Positions 56,250-64,000 of a stretch of DNA of 64,000 bases are shown piece by piece; within the stretch, counting starts at the first letter, position 1, and every line of letters starts with the position of its first letter. The stretch is taken from the NCBI GenBank assembly GCA_004794655.1, contig SMMW01000086.1, positions 62,001 through 126,000 on the forward strand, given 5' to 3'. The notes beneath the pieces were generated by a model that saw nothing but the letters and a program-made list of their open reading frames with translations, searched no databases and was not told the DNA's origin. Made by a program: the position numbers and the translations under genes. The stretch is from Marisa cornuarietis (lineage: Eukaryota; Mollusca; Gastropoda; Architaenioglossa; Ampullariidae).

Positions 56250-56660
56250 TTCTTGCATAGGCAGCCCCTTTCTTGTCGACAAGCCCCATAAGACCCTAAC
56301 TGTGGGCCATTTCACAAAATTACCGCATGACTACACATTCAAATGTAAAACTTCTCAGGTGTGCACAAAGATACTTTTTGTCTCATATATATTAAATTGA
56401 AATCTGATTCTAGAATTTGTGTTGATACATAAAATGTACCAGGGAAAACAACAACCCCATATAACACCTCTACTTTGGCCCACACGTCCATCTTTCTTGC
56501 ATAAGCAGACCCTAAGTGAGGGGCATTCTACGACCCTTTTCAATTACCACATGACAGCATCTTGATGGTAAAGCTGCTCACGGGGACACTTTTCTATCTC
56601 ATGCACATTAAACTGAAATCTGATTCTACAATTTGTGTTGATATATAAAATGTACAACAA
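56250..56660. repeat. Tandem duplication of about 240 bp, diverged
   Basis: Two copies in a row share TTGCATA(A/G)GCAG, a GGGCCATTTCAC-like part, AAACTGAAATCTGATTCTA and TTTGTGTTGATA(C/T)ATAAAATGTAC. They start near 56255 and 56495. Confidence 0.75.
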
Positions 56661-59157
56661 CAGCAAATATTTATGCCATACACGTTTCCCCCTTTTTTTT
56701 TTCTTTGCAGTGGAATGAAAGTTGTCTTTTTTTTACCCTCACCTACCCTACTTTTTACCCTCAGCTCTCCAGTCTACCTCATGATTTGTGTTGCGGGGCA
56801 AAAGGTAGGATATAGGTCAAAACATTTTGCACACAGAGCGAACTCCACTGAAGACGTGTTGGGACCGAGGAGCCCTACAGGTCGCAACAATGTAACGGCT
56901 GCTTACCACTGGGGTGTCGTCACACTGTCATACACAGCGATATCGTCTGCATCATTAAAGGTCTACATGAGAGCAAGAGTTTCTACTTTTTGTGTCAAAT
57001 CCCTGGGTATAGACTCCTCAGGAACGGCCATGCTTGTAGCTCAGGCACGATGAGATGCGTTGTTAAAGCCTTACAAGGGCACAAAGTACATCATTTGGTT
57101 GAGCTCAGTACAAAATATTATTTCCAAAAATCTGAGTGAACCTTCTTTCTCTGTCCTACGCTTTGGAGACAAACCTGCAAAAATCACCATCCGCAGAAAA
57201 AAAGGTCAAACTCTAGACGTAACGAATTCTCCTAATTAATATATGACCCCCGGCACTTTCGTTGGTTGTATTCCTGCTCCGTGTATACGATGTCCGTGTT
57301 TGTGACTACATTCTGTGCGGAGTGATATTTGTAGGTTCGTATACGAAGAACGGACATGAAGGGAGGGGTAATTTACTCAGATTTTTATAAAATATTTACT
57401 GAAAATCAGCACGATCATAAAGACCCTGCACTTTAACAACGCTCTGTATCCTGGTACAGTGTCGCGCGTAGCGACGAATCCACTCGCTCCAATCAGTGCA
57501 GAACAAACGACACGCACACGAGAGGACAATACGAATACACGTTTAATAAAAGGGAAAAAAAACAAATGTAGAAGAAACGTAGAAGAGATCAAAGAAAATA
57601 ATGAGCCGGGGCAAAAGAGGACGCCTACCTGCCCAATACCTCCCCGGCCCCTCCCTGTCTATACCCTATGATACCACCCCGCTCTGATGACTAGCACTCC
57701 GCTCGAACAGCAGATTAACAGCTGAAGAAAGTCCCGCTATTTGTTCCACAGTCGTCTGCCTTTTCACAGCAGTCTCCCTTTTTCTTTCTTTGCTCTTCCA
57801 TAACCGCGGCGCCCCTCTCTCTCCTCACGCGCCAGTCACGTCAAAACCAACCAGATTACAATGATTGCGTCAGATTATCATGACGCAGCAAACCCCCTCC
57901 CCCTTTAGAACTAAAGCTCGGACTGAGCCAGCATGCGACGAGCGACATACAGGTATAAATAATAATAATAATAATAATAGTGAAGATTTTTATAGCGCAT
58001 ATTCACACTCATAGAGAGCATGCTCTTAGCGCTTAAAACGAAGTAGATACAGAACAAAGGGGACGAAAGAAAACGACAGTACTGACCATTTCTGTGAATT
58101 CTAACCTGACTGTTAGCCTGCTGTGATGTATGAATACTTGTGTACTTTTTGGTAGGTAAACACGCACTTTTTAAAAAATGTCTCACATATTACTTATATA
58201 AGACATACGCCGCATAATGAAATACGCCTTTCGATCGACGACGGACTGCATGTTCTACGGCTGGTCCCATAATATTATAACGAAGCTAAACAATTCCTCC
58301 GCCTAGTGACGTCATAGCCGTTGTAACGATGTAATGCAACGCATTAATTACCGGTTGGTGATGATGATGATTCAAGGTAATGTGAGCCAACCTACTGGGC
58401 TGCCAGCTCAATCGAGGTCGCAAATTTGAAAATAATTACTGCATTGAATTCCAGTTAATCTTTCCTGACTATACAACGGAAAGGAAGACGACAAAGCAGG
58501 AAGCACTTAGATGCAGATGCAAAGCTGAATCCTCTCAAAAAAAACGAACCTTCATTTGAATAATGGTCAGTGCTCTCAAAGTTGTGACCGGCAGCAACCA
58601 GTCAATAAACTAGCAGCACGTGCACGTTTCATTTGAAAAAGAGGCGACATCATATACTTGGAATCCGCATGAACGACATCGTTCACTGGCAGACGGTGAC
58701 ACTTGATAAAGGCATTATCAGTAAATTAACAGGGCCAAACATAAACTATTTTTGAACCGCGAACTTTCGGTAAATGTGGAAAATATTGGCACTGGACAGC
58801 AACTGATAACGCCCTCTCACATGGCACTCATTGATCGAGAAGAGCACAAATATGGACCCCAGGCCAATACAGCTACTGAGCAAACATTTAAATTCCTGTG
58901 CTTCTAGTTCTTTAGTAACTGAGCCGTTGTCTGTGAATCGCAAACCTAGCAACAGAGCAAACAGAGGTCGCATGATGCCAGTTCAAGACCTGTCATTTCA
59001 AGTCCTGGCTTGCAACGCGTTGTGGTGATTCACTTAGCACGAGCGGTGAGCTCTCTCTCTCTCTCCTATCACCCCTCGTCGTCTGTGCCACACCAGCTCT
59101 TTTCAATCTGTCTTCAACGAACATATTGTCAAAGAAGAATAGACTGCACAGTTGGAG
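56661..59157. other. No host gene recognised; LINE tail fragment at 57957-58085
   Basis: At 57957-58085 an (ATA)n-led fragment (GTGAAGATTTTTATAGCGCA, AGAGAGCATGCTCTTAGCGC) is another short copy of the LINE 3' end family, with an internal deletion relative to 35390. The rest is unclassified. Confidence 0.6.
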
Positions 59158-59350
59158 CACGGACTTGTATTACTGGACTGCTTGCAGACGATTTTTTTTT
59201 CAGTGAAGTCATAGAACGAGGCTGGTTACGAATTAGCTTCCGGTTTATTCACATTCATCGTTAAGGCTCGCCGAGACTAACAGCGGAGAACTTCGCAAGA
59301 GACTCAGCGTTGGTCTCGGCAGACAGCAATCCACCCTATACACGTCCGTG
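59158..59350 (+). mobile_element. CACGGAC element, copy 3 (short form)
   Basis: The same ends CACGGAC and GTCCGTG, 193 bp. It has one rather than two copies of the internal 58-bp segment. The direct repeat GTTGGAG flanks it at 59151-59157 and 59351-59357. Confidence 0.9.
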
Positions 59351-60890
59351 GTTGGAGTACTCTTTACAGGCAGCATGACTGCGCCTTTCTTGTCGACGTA
59401 GGCTAGACAGACAGGTTTGTGCAGTATGGGTAAATGGCTGTATAGCTGTATGGGTAAATGGATTTGAAGACAAAGGCGCTTTCAAAAAAGAAAATAACAG
59501 AAAACAGTGCGTACGAGGCGTATGTGTGTATTAGACAAACACAGTCATGTTTTACGTGGTACAAAAAGTACGATCGTGTGTGGTGTTGGTGGTGTTCTAT
59601 GTGTGTGTGTGTGTGTGGTGGGGGGGTACCTTTCGTAGCTCTGTCGTTACTGCTAACTTTGAAAAATAAATTTAAAAAGTAATACAACTTAAAATATCAC
59701 GAATTCATTTGTACGCCCCTACCTCCACCTCTTTCTCGCTCTCTTGTAGTCGGTATAGCACCCATAAGCTCCTGATCTTAAGAGAATTAAAATAAAAATT
59801 CTCTACGACTATTTCGAAACTACTTTTGATTTTATGATCAGACTCTCTTTAATTACCTTTTCTCCGTGCATCTTGTCGTTTATTCGTCCGTCCCTTGTGT
59901 TCTATCCATTTAGTCCATTTGAGATACAGAGAGTTCTGTCCCTTCGCCTAACAGGCTGAGGGGATCGGCTCTCCTTGATTTCGTTTATGTTTTGTGGTCG
60001 TGCTTCGATTTGGATAAGAGTGTTGGACCTTCGTGTTTACATGTACTTCTGCTGCATTTTATTCCTCTACTGGTTTACAGCTGGACTGTATATAATGTTA
60101 TTTTGACGTGCAAATTGTTTGGATCTATTGGCTGGATTCCACTCCGCCGTGCTTCACTCGCTTCGGCAGTGATCTTGAGTTGCAGTGAATAAACTGATGT
60201 GACGATCACCCTTTTGCAGTTTCTACATTATAATATTTCTTCATATTCTCAAGATTACTCAATATCTTCTCAGTATTCTCCTGATTTCACCAAACTTTAT
60301 TTTCTGGAGTCGTTACCGTTAAATCTGCAGTGATCTCCCTTTACTGCCGAACGCAGCAAGTCTTCGCATTGTTCTTCGTTCTACGTCTTTGTGACTATTT
60401 CGTGATCTTGTTCAGCGCAATGAGTCCGCCTTTGGCTGAGATATTGCGCTTTATAAATTCTCACTTATTATTATTATTATTCCATGTCTCTTCCCCATTT
60501 AAGCGCTAAGAGCATGCTCACTACGAGTGAGAATATGCGCTATAAAAATCTTCATCATTATTATTATAGTTAGTGTACATTCAAAGTCTGAGCTCTTATA
60601 AAAGCAACCTGCCTTCCTCGATGAGAAGGTGTTATAGACAGCCAAGTCGTGCCTTTGGAGAACAGATTTGACAAGATGAAAGATGAATGACAAATCAATC
60701 AATCAGGCCCTGCCTGGTACCAGCTGACAAGCTGGTCTGTCTGTACTGGTCATGGGGTGAACAACTGAATAGACAAGTCGGCTGACAAGGTTCGCCACTG
60801 CGTTGACTGTTTGTGCTGAGCGTTAGTAGGCAGGTACTGTATGGTGGACCAGTTCACTTCTACACGTTTGCAAGCAAGAGGTCCTGCGGG
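59351..60890. other. No host gene; LINE tail fragments at 60420-60570
   Basis: Two plus-strand LINE tails lie next to each other: GCGCTTTATAAATTCTCACT with (TTA)n at 60449-60481, and AAGCGCTAAGAGCATGCTCA through GAATATGCGCTATAAAAATC with a TTA tail at 60482-60568. The preceding 500 bp may be the 3' UTR of the first one. Confidence 0.55.
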
Positions 60891-61640
60891 GGTTGTAGAC
60901 ATTTTTCATGTTCGAATCTGACAGTTTAAAAGTTGTTCAACTGTACTCCTTCCTGGTCTGAACCCTTTCTTTAAAAGGGATATAGCTGATGATTGCATCC
61001 ATTCTTGGGGCCAGTCTTTAACTTCTTATATTCTTTGGCGCAGAGCAGTAAGGGTGACTCCAGGTGACTCCCTCCCCTTAGGACTGCATATAACTCTCTC
61101 GACCTCCTCTCACAATACCGGTAGATCAAGAGGCTCTCTAGCTGCAGTCTACTTGCTTTGGAGGATGTTGACGTCTATCCTCAGCTGGAAGCTGTGCAGG
61201 TCGTTGCCAACATCCAGTCCATTGGCTTAGTACCGCAGTGCTTTCTGTGAGAAGGTGCCGTTGCTGTCTTTGATGACAAAAATCATGTTGTGTCCTGTCT
61301 TGTTGAGTGTCTTCTATAGCTGGTAGACTTTTTAAGGTGAACTCGTGTCATTCCTTCCTCTGTGGCTCAGCACTGGTCTTCAGTCCAGTTTTCCTTGGCT
61401 GTCTTCATCCCCTTCCTGATGTTATGCTTGGAAGCTGCGTTGGGGTTGCATTTCATTTTTTTTTCTTCAAGGTCCTCCTTTGTTCACAGAGGTCTTCTTC
61501 TTCTTCTGCCTCCCTAGAACCTATTGGAGGTCCTACCTTGTTTCGAGCAAGGGTGTCTACATTACAGTCTACCATGTTTAGGACCTTCAAGATCTCCCTA
61601 TCATTTGGGTCTTGTAGCTTTTTCGCCTTCAGTTTAAATT
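60890..61640 (-). mobile_element. LINE reverse transcriptase relic with internal deletion
   Basis: The minus strand at 61025-60912 reads KDWPQEWMQSSAISLLKKG joined directly to FRPGRSTVEQLLNCQIR. In related RTs these two motifs are separated by about 40-50 residues, so that stretch is deleted. The part up to about 61640 is presumably upstream LINE sequence but too decayed to read. Confidence 0.65.
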
Positions 61641-64000
61641 TCAGGCTTATTAAGAAAATGTTACGAAGCTACCTATGTCAGCACCTAGACTAGACCTTGA
61701 TTTAGCTTTGTTGACACTGGGTTTTAAATGTGTTGGAACCAGGATGAAGTCAAATTGATTATGGATCAAATCATTTGGAGAATGTCAAATTGCCGTTCTG
61801 GTTTCCTTGTGGGGATGGAGAGTTTTGGCTATGCTGAGTTGCTGGTTCAAATATTTCCAAAACATACAAAACTTTTGAAAACCTTTTCATGCATCTGGTT
61901 TATCATGGTGAATGTGACACTGGAGCCGTTTTCTATTCTTTATCAAACTGCAAACTGTAAAGTACTTTAGTCAGCATCCCTTTTAACAGTGTCTTACTAA
62001 AAATAAGAAATATAATGAAAGGGCTGTAAAAATGTTGGGTTTGGGGTGCTGTTTTTCTTGTTGACAAGTTTTTATCCTTTAAGCTAAAACATTTATGCAT
62101 CAAACCACAAACCACACATTTGTTTTATCCCCAAAACAAAACCTCTACCATAACATTCCTTCATGAATACCCTCCCCTTGAAGACAACATAAAAACACAA
62201 AACAAAGGGAAACAACTGGTCGACAAGATAAAAGTGGAAAACTTCACTCTTTTATGTGAGGTCACAAAACGGGTCACTTGTGCATGCAATAAGAAAATAT
62301 TTTTTAAAAGATAAAAGTTAAAGATAATAAACATATACACACAATGTGTTCGTGCAAACTTCTTTGTTGCCAGAAAAAAGCACTTTGACCTGTAATATTA
62401 CCACAATTTTCAAGGGAGGAAGCCCAAAGCAAACTAAATATTACCAAAGAAATTCTGACTGAATCAGAAAATAATATATGACAGATGCTTATGTCACAAA
62501 TTTACTCTTTGACAAAAGATAATTGAGTTCTCGAAGCAATCAAAATATTAGAAAAAAACTCCAAACAGTGAATGAAATGATCAAAGAAATTGTATAAAAC
62601 GCACCCTGACAACGTTCTTGCTGATTGTACATTCAAAGACCAAATTGCAACAAAGATCAAAAAGAAAGATCATGACAAAATTAAAAATGAATAATATCAA
62701 GGTCCCATATGTGAATCAAATACCACATCCACGTACATTTAAATTTATAAGACATGCACCACAAAATAAAGAACCATGTACATTGCCCGTGCCCCACCTA
62801 ATGTCAAACTTGCTTTGAAATGAAATTTTGTAAGGATACATTATTTCTCTGTCTTTTCAGCTTCATGCTCTTTCAAGTCTCATTGCAAGATCCTGATGGT
62901 ATACACAAATAGTTTCACTGAAATGCATTAGAAACTAGAGCATTAAGTCTGAAAGTATGGAATCTTCACAGTATCTCATTTGTCAACTCATAAAGAATGA
63001 AGCATGGAACATCTTCAACACACTGCTGTCCACCTTTCATTCATAATAAAGGCCATTTTCTAACAAATAACTCTCCAAGATCAACATTTATAATGAGAAA
63101 AATAATTAAGGATATCAAATCACCAATTAGCAATGGATAAACAAGGCCCACATAAAACATGAATTCCCACATAGAACACGATGCTTCAATGATCCCGAAA
63201 CTTGAGACCTTGGGTAAACATATGGGATTTGGAGGTTGGAAGTCAGAGTGGTGCTCTATTCTGGAAATGGTAAATAGGCTCATGAATGTCTTATTCTTGG
63301 GTCTTGCATCACTATTTTTTTCAAGTACCCTGTTTTGAGAACTGAAAACAATTCTCACTATATTCACACAGAAAAAAATGAATCTTTTGCCATAAAAAGT
63401 GGCTTTTCAAGCAAAATAATCGCTTGTAATATGGGATCAAAAAGATAAAAACTTTAACTTCACCATTGTAGGAATTTATCAAGAACATTTCTGCTCAGTT
63501 GGATACATTTTTGTGAAAATTTACAGCTGTCAATTCACTGACATTATTGTATGTTTGTAGGAATTAAAAAACAGCACACATAAGAAAGAAAAAAAACATT
63601 ATATTTCTTAAGTACTGCTGATATTTTGTTAGATAATTAACCATTTACACCACAATGAGATTTTTTCAGACATACTACTAGTATTATTCTATTTACTTTC
63701 CTTCTGAAGATCATTATTAGCCCTAAGGGAATTTGTTTTCTCAATAAAACACTTCACAGGGTAATCTGCAGAATTAATCATAAATTCTTTTTAATCTTTT
63801 GATAATTCCATGTCGGCACTATAATGGAATGCTCTCATTTTATATATATATATATATAAACATTTTTCATATATGGTCATGGGCTATAAAATAGGCATAA
63901 TCTGTCACAGGCTGTGTCATCTACTCTTTCTCTCACATACATATCTGCCTTACCCCCCACCCAACACACACTTTTTCATCCATCCTACTGTTAATGAACA
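61641..64000. other. AT-rich right edge, no gene recognised
   Basis: Long AT-rich stretch without recognisable domains or repeats except (TA)n at 63841-63858. In texture it resembles a long 3' UTR or intergenic DNA. Nothing decides between them. Confidence 0.4.

Noticed and set aside
62618..63367. Open frames near the right edge
   Set aside because: AT-rich, low complexity in composition, no recognisable motifs; too weak to call.

Overview
This window is animal nuclear DNA, most likely from a mollusc and probably a gastropod. The evidence is multi-exon genes with short exons and long introns, very many CA/GT microsatellites, tRNA-derived SINEs, degenerate CR1/L2-like and RTE-like LINE fragments, a temptin domain (family known from the sea hare Aplysia), and a phosphoenolpyruvate phosphomutase that closely resembles the mussel enzyme. 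I cannot name the species.

Four protein-coding genes can be read exon by exon, with matching intron phases. (1) 1.4-9.9 kb, plus strand: a secreted protein that joins an N-terminal temptin domain to a DBH/PHM-type copper monooxygenase with all six copper ligands present. An intron-containing tRNA-Met gene sits in one of its introns. (2) 11.0-17.8 kb, minus strand: a complete five-exon cytosolic sulfotransferase of 307 aa. Its third intron holds a P-element-like (THAP) relic, a perfect hairpin, a fold-back element and an intact SINE. (3) 22.6-25.6 kb, plus strand: XBP1, the transcription factor of the unfolded protein response. The short XBP1u frame and the long XBP1s frame overlap as in vertebrates, a 26-nt segment is a candidate IRE1 intron, and the promoter carries a CRE and a textbook ERSE that contains a UPRE core. 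(4) 30.6-34.1 kb, minus strand: phosphoenolpyruvate phosphomutase, which makes the C-P bond in phosphonate synthesis; only a tiny first coding exon is missing.

From about 34.5 kb to the right edge I find no host gene. That stretch holds minisatellites (40/43 bp at 34.6 kb, 32 bp at 37.7 kb), microsatellites, LINE fragments (35.4, 36.7, 42.2, 46.1, 54.5-56.0, 58.0, 60.5, 60.9 kb), SINE fragments and unclassified sequence. A 177-bp satellite lies at 28.65-29.4 kb between XBP1 and the phosphomutase, and a degenerate AT-rich tandem field at 18.1-20.55 kb lies between the sulfotransferase and XBP1.

Three copies of one short element (5.15, 39.65 and 59.16 kb) each have CACGGAC/GTCCGTG ends and a different perfect 7-bp target-site duplication. 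They define a non-autonomous DNA transposon family that I cannot assign to a superfamily. Three introns in the first two genes need GC rather than GT donors. The genes do not form a functional cluster; the points of interest are the XBP1 architecture, the temptin-monooxygenase fusion, the animal phosphonate enzyme, the tRNA intron and the mobile elements.
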